From NCBI GenBank assembly GCA_963702595.1, contig CAVPDC010000004.1, forward strand, positions 1 to 64,000: a stretch of 64,000 nucleotides of DNA, in the 5' to 3' direction. Source of the DNA: JALORV01 sp963702595 (GTDB taxonomy: Bacteria; Pseudomonadota; Gammaproteobacteria; Burkholderiales; Burkholderiaceae_F). Shown in pieces: positions 33,992 through 41,743 of this stretch. Position 1 is the stretch's first letter, and each line of letters starts with the position of its first letter. The notes beneath the pieces were generated by a model. The model saw only the letters and a program-made list of their open reading frames with translations. It had not been told where the DNA came from and ran no database searches. A program made the translations under genes and the position numbers.

Positions 33992-34702
33992 ATGAAGCTG
34001 CTACTGCTCAGCAATTCCCGGACCGAAGGACTCGGCTACCTGCAGCACGCGGCAGGCTGGCTACGCGACTTCCTGCCGCGCTCGGTCACCGAGGTGGTGT
34101 TCGTGCCCTATGCCGGGGTCACGAAGACACATTACGACTACGTCGAGGAGGTCACTCCGGTCTTCGCCGCGCTGGGTGCGCGGGTCACCGGTATCCACCG
34201 GGCGCACGACCCGGTCGCGGCACTGCGGTCGGCCCAGGCCATCGTCGTCGGCGGCGGCAACACGTGGAACCTGCTGCGGGAACTGCGGGCTCATCGCCTG
34301 GTGCTGCCGATGCTGCGGCAGCGCGTGCTAGCGGGCGTGCCGTACATCGGCTGGAGCGCCGGGTCGAACATCGCGTCCCCGACGATCATGACGACCAACG
34401 ACATGCCGATCTGCGATCCGGGCGGTTTTGACGCGCTGGCACTGGTGCCGTTCCAGATCAATCCACATTACCTGCACGGCAATCCGCCGGGATTCAAGGG
34501 CGAAACGCGCGAGGAGCGAATCCGCGAGTTCGGCGTCCTGCATCCCGACTCATGGGTCGTCGGACTGCGCGAAGGAACCGGCCTGCAGGTCGAGGGCACG
34601 TCCGTGAAGCTGCTCGGAGAGGCGCAGTGCCGGGTTTTTCGTGCAACGCAGGAGCCGCGCGAACTCTCCTCAGCGGATGACTTGTCGTTCCTGCTGGAGT
34701 GA
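33992..34702 (+). CDS. pepE: Alpha-aspartyl dipeptidase (peptidase E, family S51)
   Basis: 236 residues, normal PepE length. The catalytic serine is Ser122 in GWSAGSNIASP and a conserved histidine is His159 in INPHYLHGNPPG. The N-terminus MKLLLLSNSRTEGLGYLQHA is typical. It cleaves Asp-X dipeptides in the cytoplasm, releasing aspartate. The gene is followed after 3 bases by a DASS transporter, suggesting uptake and use of an acidic peptide or dicarboxylate. In this genome aspartate could feed AspA and fumarate reduction. Confidence 0.93.
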   Translation: MKLLLLSNSRTEGLGYLQHAAGWLRDFLPRSVTEVVFVPYAGVTKTHYDYVEEVTPVFAALGARVTGIHRAHDPVAALRSAQAIVVGGGNTWNLLRELRAHRLVLPMLRQRVLAGVPYIGWSAGSNIASPTIMTTNDMPICDPGGFDALALVPFQINPHYLHGNPPGFKGETREERIREFGVLHPDSWVVGLREGTGLQVEGTSVKLLGEAQCRVFRATQEPRELSSADDLSFLLE

Positions 34703-34705
34703 GCC

Positions 34706-36280
34706 GTGACCGAGTCCGCCACCGCCGTCGGAAGTGTCGGCAAGGCGCCCGGCTTGCAGCAGCGCGTCAAGCGCATCGGGCTGATCGCGGGGCCGCTGCT
34801 CGCGCTGCTGCTGTACTTCACGCTGCCCCATGACTATCGCGCGGCCGACGGCACGAGCGTCGTCTTCGGCCACGCTGGCCGCGCAACGCTCGCGGCGATG
34901 GCGTGGATGGCGACATGGTGGATGACCGAAGCGGTCGAGATCGAAGTCACATCCTTGCTGCCGATCGCCCTCTTCCCGCTCGCCGGCATCATGCCGCTCG
35001 GCAAGACGACCGCGAATTACGGCGCGGACGTGATCTACCTCTTCCTGGGCGGGTTCGTGATCGCGCTGGCGATTGCCCGTTGCGGTCTCGACCGGCGCAT
35101 CGCCTTCTTTACGCTCCGACTCGTCGGCACACGACCCAAGGCCATCGTCGCCGGCACCATGGGCGCGACCGCCTTCCTCAGCATGTGGGTCTCGAACACC
35201 GCGACCGCGGCGATGATGGTGCCGATCGTCCTGTCTGTCGTCGACGTCGCGCTGCGAAGCCGGACCGGCAGGGGGCTCACCGAGCACGGCGGCATCCCCG
35301 ACGACGACCGGGACATGCGCAACTTCGCGCTTTCGGCACTGCTCGGGGTGGCCTATGCCGCGTCGATCGGTGGCCTCGGAACCATCATCGGTTCGCCGCC
35401 GAACGGGATCCTGGTGCGCTACGTCGAGCAGATGTCCGGAATCCAGGTCACGTTCCTGGACTGGATGCTGATCGGCGTGCCGGCCATGCTGACGTTCCTG
35501 CCGCTGGCCTGGTTGCTGAACACCTACGTGCTGTTTCCGACGCGCATGAAGGAAATCGAGGGCGGCCGTGAGTACGTACGCGAACAGTGGTCGAAGCTCG
35601 GCCCGCTGAGCCGCAGCGAACGCGCCACGCTCGCGGTGTTCGCGATGGCCGTTGTGTTATGGATGACGGCGCCGCTGCTGAAGGACTGGGAGATCGGCGG
35701 CATCCACCCGCTCGGCGGACTGTCCGATGCCGGCGTTGCGATCATCGCTGCGATCACCCTTTTCCTGATCTCGGTCGATCGCGAAAAGGGCGAGTCGTTG
35801 ATGGACTGGTCGACCGCCGTCCGTCTGCCGTGGGGCGTGCTGGTGCTCTTCGGCGGCGGCCTGGCGCTCGCGTCGGCTACCGAAGTGAACGGCGTTCCCG
35901 GCTTCATCGGCAGCCTTGCCGCCGGCTTCGCGGGCTGGCCGTTCTGGGCGATCCTGCTCGCGATCATCGCGATCATGGTGTTCATGTCCGAGCTGACTTC
36001 GAACACGGCTCAGGTCGCGACGATGCTGCCGATCCTGGCCGCGCTTGCGCCAGTGCTCGGTGTTCCGGCCGGCGTACTGCTGGTTCCGGCAACGGTCGCG
36101 GCCAGCTGTGCCTTCATGATGCCGGTCGGCACGCCGCCCAATGCGATCGTGTTCGGCACCGGCCTGGTCCGTATGCCGCAGATGATGAAGGCGGGCCTCT
36201 GGCTCAACCTCACCGGCATCGTGCTGATCTTCGTGCTGACGTTCCTCGTGTTCATGCCGGTACTGCGCGCACTGCGCTAG
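34706..36280 (+). CDS. DASS (SLC13) family anion:sodium symporter
   Basis: 524 residues, about 12 hydrophobic segments, GTG start. The two Ser-Asn-Thr motifs of the family are present: MWVSNTATAAMM near residue 155 and ELTSNTAQVATMLP near 430, along with a GTPPNAIVFGTGLV stretch near 470. Substrates in the family are C4-dicarboxylates, citrate or sulfate. Coupling to pepE (3-base gap) favours an organic anion such as a dicarboxylate or acidic peptide, but this is inference. Confidence 0.88.
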   Translation: MTESATAVGSVGKAPGLQQRVKRIGLIAGPLLALLLYFTLPHDYRAADGTSVVFGHAGRATLAAMAWMATWWMTEAVEIEVTSLLPIALFPLAGIMPLGKTTANYGADVIYLFLGGFVIALAIARCGLDRRIAFFTLRLVGTRPKAIVAGTMGATAFLSMWVSNTATAAMMVPIVLSVVDVALRSRTGRGLTEHGGIPDDDRDMRNFALSALLGVAYAASIGGLGTIIGSPPNGILVRYVEQMSGIQVTFLDWMLIGVPAMLTFLPLAWLLNTYVLFPTRMKEIEGGREYVREQWSKLGPLSRSERATLAVFAMAVVLWMTAPLLKDWEIGGIHPLGGLSDAGVAIIAAITLFLISVDREKGESLMDWSTAVRLPWGVLVLFGGGLALASATEVNGVPGFIGSLAAGFAGWPFWAILLAIIAIMVFMSELTSNTAQVATMLPILAALAPVLGVPAGVLLVPATVAASCAFMMPVGTPPNAIVFGTGLVRMPQMMKAGLWLNLTGIVLIFVLTFLVFMPVLRALR

Positions 36281-36291
36281 GAACGCGTTCC
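36280..36291. repeat. 12-bp palindrome between convergent genes
   Basis: GGAACGCGTTCC, a perfect palindrome starting at the last base of the DASS stop codon and lying 12 bases before the end of the AraC-type gene. Its loop-free form makes a poor hairpin, so it may be chance or a weak shared terminator. Confidence 0.25.
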
Positions 36292-36303
36292 GGCCGGTCG
36301 TCC

Positions 36304-37389
36304 CTACGCGCGACGCATCGGCACCCTTCGAGCCGCCCGCCACGCGGCCGGCGTCGTTCCGCTCCAGCGCTGAAACGCCCGTGTGAAGACACCCGGCGCC
36401 GCGTAGCCGAGCAACCCGGAGATCGCGCCCAGATCCATCGACGAATCCTGCAGCAGCTGCTGGGCGAACGCGAAGCGACTCTCGTCCACGAGTTGCTGGA
36501 ATCCGGTGCCGCATTCGCTGAGGCGGCGATGCAGCGTGCGGCAGTGCATCCCGAAGACGCCGGCCACCTGGTCCGCCTTGAGATGACCCGTCAGCAGCGC
36601 CGTGCGCAGCACGCTTCGCACCTGCTGCGGAAAATCGTCCTGATATTGCTCCTCAAGTACATCGATCTCGCTTTGCAGCAGACGGCGCAACTGCGCGTCG
36701 ACTTCGGGCAGAGGGCGCTTCAAAAGAGCAGCTGGGAACACCAGCGCGAACTCCTCGGCGTCGAACCGCAACGGAACCCGGAAGAACTCTCGGAACGGTG
36801 TGATGTCCGCAGGCCTGCGATGCGCGAACCAAGCCTCGCTCGGCTTCCAATCGGGGCCGCACAGTTCACCGAGGATGTTGTAGTAGACGGCGATTGCGCC
36901 GTCGCCGACCTGATCGATGGCCTCGAGCCCCGGCTCGTGGATTTCCCAGGTCAGGATCACCCACTTGCCTTCAACGACCAGGTTCGCTCGGGCGCCGCGG
37001 ACGTGAACCCGCAGATGTCGCACGAAGCTGTCCAGCGCCGTCTGCACGTCGAGCGAGTACTTCACCAGCAGGCCCATCAGCCCCAGCGATTGCAGTCCAT
37101 CCTTCTGGCCGACAAGAAGGCCGAAGTGCGGGCAACGCGTCCGGTCCGCACAGTGCTGAACGATGCGGTTGTGTGCGGCAAGAGAGATGCGGTGTTCGGG
37201 GTCGTCGAACAGCTTGAGGTCGACGCCAGCCTCGGCCAGCACCTTCTCGGGGTCGGCACCCAGGCTTTGCAGGAGCGCGGGAATGACCAGAGCGGTGCCC
37301 ATGCGTACCGTCGACCCGTTGGGCCGGGGACTCGCGACTGCCTTTCTCGCGGCAGGCCTGACGTGTCGTGGGTCTTCTCGCATTTCCAA
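36304..37389 (-). CDS. AraC-family regulator with arabinose-binding-like N-domain (copy 1)
   Basis: 361 residues from the first start; a start at 37302 (MGTALVIPALLQS) would remove a basic leader and fits the neighbour better. The N-terminal 200 residues match the Arabinose_bd-type sensor domain of OruR/ArgR-like regulators (HFGLLVGQKDGLQSLGLMG near residue 88). The C-terminus has the double helix-turn-helix: ADQVAGVFGMHCRTLHRRLS near 275 and ISGLLGYAAPGVFTRAFQRW near 325. Tandem with a clear paralogue 47 bases upstream. The effector is unknown. Confidence 0.9.
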   Translation of the reverse strand: MEMREDPRHVRPAARKAVASPRPNGSTVRMGTALVIPALLQSLGADPEKVLAEAGVDLKLFDDPEHRISLAAHNRIVQHCADRTRCPHFGLLVGQKDGLQSLGLMGLLVKYSLDVQTALDSFVRHLRVHVRGARANLVVEGKWVILTWEIHEPGLEAIDQVGDGAIAVYYNILGELCGPDWKPSEAWFAHRRPADITPFREFFRVPLRFDAEEFALVFPAALLKRPLPEVDAQLRRLLQSEIDVLEEQYQDDFPQQVRSVLRTALLTGHLKADQVAGVFGMHCRTLHRRLSECGTGFQQLVDESRFAFAQQLLQDSSMDLGAISGLLGYAAPGVFTRAFQRWSGTTPAAWRAARRVPMRRA

Positions 37390-37436
37390 AGTGAACCGGA
37401 TCCTTGACAGTCCGGACAGCCTTCACAGCCGGCAGG

Positions 37437-38564
37437 CTACTCGGCGGTGCGCTCCGCACCTGTATCGGGCGCGGTCGTCTGATCTCCATTCTCGCGCTGC
37501 CCTGGCCTGCGCTGGTCGTTCCGCCATTGGCTGGGGGTCTTCCCGCTCCATCGCTGGAAGGCACGCGCAAACGACGTCGCGTCGGCATAGTCGAGCAACG
37601 CTGCGACGTGGGCCACGTTCATGTCGGTGTCGAGGAGCGCCTGGCGCGCGATTTCGAAGCGTCCGTCGTCGACCAGATCCTGGAAACTGAGTCCGAAGGC
37701 GCTCAGGCGCCGGTTCAGCGTGCGGGGCTGCATCGAGAAGAGAGCCGCAATGTCTTCAATACTCGTGCGGTCGGTCAGCAATGCGATGCGCAGGACGCGC
37801 CTGACCTGTTCTGGAAACTGGTCCCGGAACTGTGCCTCGAGCGCGTCGATCTTCTCCTTCAGCAGGCGACGAATGGCCGGCTCGCGTTCGGTCAGGCGAT
37901 GACTGAGCCACGATGCAGGAAAGATGAGGGCGTTCTGCTCGGCGTCGAACCGAATCGGGGCACGGAATATCCGTCGGTACGGTTCGACGTCAGCGGGTCT
38001 GCGGTGCGCCAGCACGACCTCGCTGGGATTCCATTCCGCACCACACAGGCCGCGCATGATGTTGACCGCTCCCGCCATGGCGCCGGCACCGATCTGGTCC
38101 GTCGCTTCAGTGCCGGGCTGATAGATCGTGTAGTCGAAGACCGCGAGCTCGCCGTCGACGACCACGTCGATCGACGCACCCCGCAAGTGGTGGTGGAAGA
38201 AGCGCACCAGGCTGCGCAGCGCGGTCCCTACGTCCGGCGAGTACTCCGCGAGAAGACCCACGAGGCCGAGCGAATACAACCCACCCTGCGCGCCGACCAG
38301 CAGGCCGAAGTGGGGGCATCCCGTCAGCGCGGCACAGCGGGCGATCAGGCGGCTTCGTGCGGAAAATGAGATCGGGTTGTTCGGATCATCGAACAGCGAA
38401 AGATCGAACCCCGCTTCCGCCAGCACCTGGGCGGGATCGGCACCCAGGCTGCGGATCACGCCGGGCACCGCCGCAATGGCCCCGACACGAATCATCGGGT
38501 CCAGCGGCGTGGCCGGAGGCGCCTTCGGTCGAAGCGGTGCAAAGCGGTCGACTCGTGAGTCCAT
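37437..38564 (-). CDS. AraC-family regulator with arabinose-binding-like N-domain (copy 2)
   Basis: 375 residues, paralogous with the downstream gene along its whole length (shared LGADPxxVLAEAG near residue 42, CPHFGLLVG near 83, LAHRRPAD near 185 and both helix-turn-helix units). The C-terminal helices are EDIAALFSMQPRTLNRRLSA near 272 and VAALLDYADATSFARAFQRW near 322, followed by a polar tail. It is divergent from the cupin pair starting at 38848, with a 283-base shared regulatory region, so it is the best candidate regulator of those genes. Confidence 0.9.
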   Translation of the reverse strand: MDSRVDRFAPLRPKAPPATPLDPMIRVGAIAAVPGVIRSLGADPAQVLAEAGFDLSLFDDPNNPISFSARSRLIARCAALTGCPHFGLLVGAQGGLYSLGLVGLLAEYSPDVGTALRSLVRFFHHHLRGASIDVVVDGELAVFDYTIYQPGTEATDQIGAGAMAGAVNIMRGLCGAEWNPSEVVLAHRRPADVEPYRRIFRAPIRFDAEQNALIFPASWLSHRLTEREPAIRRLLKEKIDALEAQFRDQFPEQVRRVLRIALLTDRTSIEDIAALFSMQPRTLNRRLSAFGLSFQDLVDDGRFEIARQALLDTDMNVAHVAALLDYADATSFARAFQRWSGKTPSQWRNDQRRPGQRENGDQTTAPDTGAERTAE

Positions 38565-38638
38565 CTGAACCTAAAGGGGCTGCCAGTTCATCAAGGCAAG
38601 CGTCTCGATTTGATATTTCGCAACCCGGAAAACCGGCC

Positions 38639-38668
38639 CTGTCCGAAATAGTGAAAAGGCTGTCCGAA
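38639..38668. promoter_or_regulatory. 21-bp-spaced direct repeat, candidate AraC-family operator
   Basis: CTGTCCGAA occurs at 38639-38647 and again at 38660-38668, exactly 21 bp apart (two helical turns). The following bases are also similar (TAGTGAAAAGG and TTCGTAAAGAG). Direct half-sites at this spacing are the classic AraC-family pattern. A TTGACA hexamer follows at 38696-38701, with no good -10, as expected for an activator-dependent promoter reading right into 38848. Confidence 0.6.
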
Positions 38669-38847
38669 TTCGTAAAGAGACGTTCTGCGCGTCCTTTGAC
38701 AATGCGCAGGAGACGGAAATGGCCGGTGCCCGATGAAACCGTCAGGGCAGGAGCAACGAACCTAGCTTTCAAGCTGACAAGGTCCGCGGCGGCAGGGCCG
38801 GCTCGCCGCGTTCGCCTTGTCTCTAACTAATAGTAATAGGAGACCAA

Positions 38848-39525
38848 ATGAAACTGAAAATAGGTCCTACGCGCAGATTCCGCGCAACCAACACCCGCGG
38901 TGCCGCGTTCCACGGCATGGGCGCCTTCGTCGGAACCGGCAAGCTACAGCGGGCTCACGTCTACTCGGCGAATACCCTGCCCGTCGGCCCGGACGACTAC
39001 AAGAAAATCGATCCCGTGAAACTGGCCCGTGAACTCGAAGTCGACATGTGCGCCGTCAACCACGGTCGCTTCTGGATGATGGACGAGCTCGAGGTCGCTG
39101 CAGGAGACACGGTCGACTTTCATGGTCTCGGGATGAACTGGGTCGGCGACATGACCGGGGCCGAGATGATGACCCAGTTCCAGAGCGCCTATGTGCCCTC
39201 GTTGATCAGGCGCGACACGATCTGGACCTTCAAGGCGGGCAAACCCGTGCATCTGCTGCGCGAGCCCAATGGCCCGGTCTGGGTCCTGCAGGAATACACG
39301 AAGGCGGTCGATCCGAGCCTTACGCCCGACAACCTCGACCAGTTGGCCAGCAAGCTGAAGACCCTGCCGAAAGGCTGGACCTTCGAGACGAAGGTGCTGA
39401 GTAAGGACCTGGTGCTGGATACGGGTAAGGCCGGCGGCTGGGCGGCCATCATTCGCGACGACCTGCACTGCACCTATCAGGCTTGCGGCTACGGCGCGGA
39501 CACTAGCGCGAATTACGTCCTTTGA
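38848..39525 (+). CDS. Conserved hypothetical protein, cupin-like
   Basis: 225 residues, no signal peptide and no membrane segment. I do not recognise a named family. The middle (GDTVDFHGLGMNWVGDM then IWTFKAGKPVHLLREPNGPV) reads as beta-strands in a cupin-like order, and the C-terminus has a LTPDNLDQLASKLKTLPKGW stretch. A strong ribosome site (AGGAGA) precedes the start. It is probably the first gene of a small operon with the cupin gene 101 bases downstream, under the 21-bp direct repeat. It may bind or isomerise a small metabolite. Confidence 0.7.
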   Translation: MKLKIGPTRRFRATNTRGAAFHGMGAFVGTGKLQRAHVYSANTLPVGPDDYKKIDPVKLARELEVDMCAVNHGRFWMMDELEVAAGDTVDFHGLGMNWVGDMTGAEMMTQFQSAYVPSLIRRDTIWTFKAGKPVHLLREPNGPVWVLQEYTKAVDPSLTPDNLDQLASKLKTLPKGWTFETKVLSKDLVLDTGKAGGWAAIIRDDLHCTYQACGYGADTSANYVL

Positions 39526-39626
39526 GCCATTGCCGCGTGGTGTCGAAGTTTCGGTAGCCGACCGGATTCGGCGTTGAACCAATCGCCATCACCGCTGGTC
39601 CGGTGAGGCGAAACAAGGGAAATCGC

Positions 39627-40022
39627 ATGAAAAGTAGATTGCTGGATATGCACCCGGTAGACGACTTCGTCACCCAGAACACCCCGGGCCTCAAGATCTA
39701 TGAGCAGAACTGGGGCGGCATGCAGTGCGCGTACCACATCTTTGCCCCGGGGACTGACTTCACAGACATTCTGAAGGGAAAGGGACTCGCGCACGATCTG
39801 TGCGGGGTCGAACACTGGGCGTACGTTTTGAAGGGCACCCTGGAAGTCATTTACCTTGATGGGACGGTTGAGGTTTGCCGCGCTGGGGAAGTGTGCTTCT
39901 GGCCGGCTCCGCACAACTTCAAGTCGAAGGAAGGGGCCGAGATCCTTCAGTTCAGCACCGCCGGCGGGTTGGCTGCGCAAGGCAAGGTCATCCAGGAGCA
40001 TTTCGCGAAGATGAAGAAGTAA
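39627..40022 (+). CDS. Small cupin-domain protein
   Basis: 131 residues from MKSRLLDMHPVDDF. Cupin motif 1 is recognisable as GVEHWAYVLKGTLEVIYLDG near residue 64, with a shortened metal-ligand set (His and Glu). Motif 2 is CRAGEVCFWPAPHNF near 88, with a His ligand. The cytoplasmic function is unknown; similar proteins are minimal metal-dependent enzymes or effector-binding proteins. Same direction as the preceding unknown gene. Confidence 0.8.
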   Translation: MKSRLLDMHPVDDFVTQNTPGLKIYEQNWGGMQCAYHIFAPGTDFTDILKGKGLAHDLCGVEHWAYVLKGTLEVIYLDGTVEVCRAGEVCFWPAPHNFKSKEGAEILQFSTAGGLAAQGKVIQEHFAKMKK

Positions 40023-40202
40023 GCGTCGAAGCGCCGGTTCCGCCTCGAAGGCACCGCGGTTGTCGCCGTCCGACCGCATGACGAGGCGCGGCCTGCCCGA
40101 ACTGGCAGGCCCCGCCATCGCCACGGAGCAAGGAAGAGATGAATCTAGTGCCGGGGCGCGGCGAGGCCGCCGCCCGGCTCTCAAACGATCAAGCGATTCG
40201 CA

Positions 40203-40568
40203 ATGGGAATGTTCTGGTGGTTGCCCTTTGGCAGGGTGCCGGCGGTTTCGCCGCAGCAACTCGACACGATGCGCAAGGATGGAACCCAGGCAGCACAGCT
40301 CATCGATGTCCGCAGCGGCGACGAGTGGCGAGTGGGACACATCGCCGGCGCGCTGAACGTGCCGGTCACCCAACTCGGCGCGCGCATCGCCGGGCTGCGC
40401 CTTGACGGGACGCGCCCGATCGTCGCGATGTGCCGCTCCGGCGGCCGCAGCAAGGTGGCGGTGCGCCTGTTGCAGAAGCACGGCTTCGGAAACGCCTGCG
40501 AACTGCAGGGCGGAATGCGGGCCTGGCAGCGAGCCGGGCTGCCTCTTGAGGTCGACTCCACCGGGTAG
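40203..40568 (+). CDS. Single-domain rhodanese sulfurtransferase
   Basis: 121 residues. The active-site loop CRSGGRS is near residue 79, and the substrate-fold marks LIDVRSGDEWRVGHIAGALN are near 34-53. It is probably cytoplasmic or membrane-proximal, since the N-terminus MGMFWWLPFGRVPAVS is hydrophobic but short. It transfers sulfane sulfur between thiols. It heads a cluster with two more rhodanese-containing proteins. Its first 20 codons recur as a degenerate copy at 41667. Confidence 0.92.
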   Translation: MGMFWWLPFGRVPAVSPQQLDTMRKDGTQAAQLIDVRSGDEWRVGHIAGALNVPVTQLGARIAGLRLDGTRPIVAMCRSGGRSKVAVRLLQKHGFGNACELQGGMRAWQRAGLPLEVDSTG

Positions 40569-40668
40569 AAGCAGGAGAGCTGACTTGATTCGGACGACTC
40601 TCCGGGGCGTGGAACTGAGCACGGCGGTCCGGGCCTAGGTCAATTCTCAGAGGGACATGGAGGCTGCA

Positions 40669-41655
40669 ATGAAGAAGTTCCTGTTGATGGTTGCGCTGGC
40701 TCTGGCTGCCAGCGCGGCGATGGCGCAGTCGATCGTCGACCTCGATGTCGTGCGCCAGGCGGTCGCGCGGGGAGCGCTGCTGTGGGATGTACGCGATGCA
40801 GAGTCTTACGCGAAGGGCCACATCCCGGGCGCCGTCAACGTCGACGATCCGAGCGTGACCCTGCGTAACGAGTACACCGAGGACTACCTGCCGATTGCCG
40901 ACATCGAGAAGGCGCTCGGCGGCGCCGGCATCGATCCGGCGCGCGAGATCGTCGTCTACGGCGATCGCGGCGTGCCGTCGGCCTACTTTGCGCTGGTGAC
41001 GCTGCGCTACTTTGGCGCGACCAATGCGCGCGTCTTCCACGACGGCATCGACGCGTGGCGCGCAGCCAAGCAGCCGATTTCGACCAAGCCGGACAAGGCG
41101 AAGCCGGTGGCGCTCAAGCTCGTGCCGCAGCCCGGCGTGATCGTTGAATCCAAGGCGGTCGTCGCGGCACTCAAACGCAGCGACGTGCAGATTCTCGACG
41201 TGCGCTCTGCGAAGGAATACCGCGGCGAGGACATCCGCGCGATCCGCGGCGGGCACATTCCGGGAGCCATCAACGTTCCGTTCGAGCAGAACTGGGTCGA
41301 TCCGGAAGCGCGCGCCAAGCTGAAGAGCGGCGCGGTCACGGACTCCGCGGGCATGGCGCTGAAGCCCCGCGACCAGCTCGCCGCGCTCTACGCGAAGCTC
41401 GACCCTGCCAAGGAGACCTACGTCTACTGCCAGAGCGGCGGCCGGGCGGCGCACACCGCCGTGGTGCTGGGCGACCTGGGCTTCAGGAACGTCAGGGTGT
41501 ATGACTCGTCGTGGCTCGGCTACTCGAGCTGGCTTTCTGCGCCCGCCGAGGACGAGGTCTGGCGCAACTTCGGCGCGCTTCTTACCGCGCTGAAGGTGCT
41601 GGAGAACCAGTACGGCGAACTGCTGGAGGCGCAGGCCGCCAGGAAGGCGAAGTAG
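40669..41655 (+). CDS. Exported tandem-domain rhodanese (thiosulfate sulfurtransferase-like)
   Basis: 328 residues from MKKFLLMVALALAAS, chosen because GGAGG lies 6 bases before it. The signal peptide ends near AMAQS, so the protein is periplasmic. The first rhodanese domain (LLWDVRDAESYAKGHIPGAV) has lost its cysteine (VVYGDRGVPS). The second keeps the active loop CQSGGRAAH near residue 265. One dead and one live domain is usual in this family. It is placed to handle sulfane sulfur in the periplasm. Confidence 0.9.
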   Translation: MKKFLLMVALALAASAAMAQSIVDLDVVRQAVARGALLWDVRDAESYAKGHIPGAVNVDDPSVTLRNEYTEDYLPIADIEKALGGAGIDPAREIVVYGDRGVPSAYFALVTLRYFGATNARVFHDGIDAWRAAKQPISTKPDKAKPVALKLVPQPGVIVESKAVVAALKRSDVQILDVRSAKEYRGEDIRAIRGGHIPGAINVPFEQNWVDPEARAKLKSGAVTDSAGMALKPRDQLAALYAKLDPAKETYVYCQSGGRAAHTAVVLGDLGFRNVRVYDSSWLGYSSWLSAPAEDEVWRNFGALLTALKVLENQYGELLEAQAARKAK

Positions 41656-41666
41656 AGGGCGTGCCA

Positions 41667-41726
41667 ACGGGATTGTTCTGGCGGTTGCGGTTGGGCAAGG
41701 TGCCGGCAGTTTCAGCGCAGCAGCTT
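41667..41726 (+). pseudogene. Remnant of the 5' end of a rhodanese gene
   Basis: These 60 bases align codon by codon, without gaps, with the first 20 codons of the rhodanese gene at 40203 (48 of 60 bases identical by hand count). The translated remnant reads GLFWRLRLGKVPAVSAQQL against GMFWWLPFGRVPAVSPQQL. The start codon is ACG instead of ATG, and the copy ends abruptly 17 bases before the AI-2E permease start. This indicates an old duplication of the rhodanese gene followed by deletion. Confidence 0.75.
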
Positions 41727-41743
41727 TGGCCAGGGAGTGGGAC

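Noticed and set aside
38690..38847. Strong sigma-70 promoter for the cupin-like pair
   Set aside because: A TTGACA is present but no acceptable -10 at 16-18 bp spacing; an activator-dependent promoter is the better reading.
40657..41655. Earlier ATG (40657) as start of the exported tandem rhodanese
   Set aside because: GGAGG overlaps that start and is correctly spaced for the ATG at 40669, which also begins a standard signal peptide.
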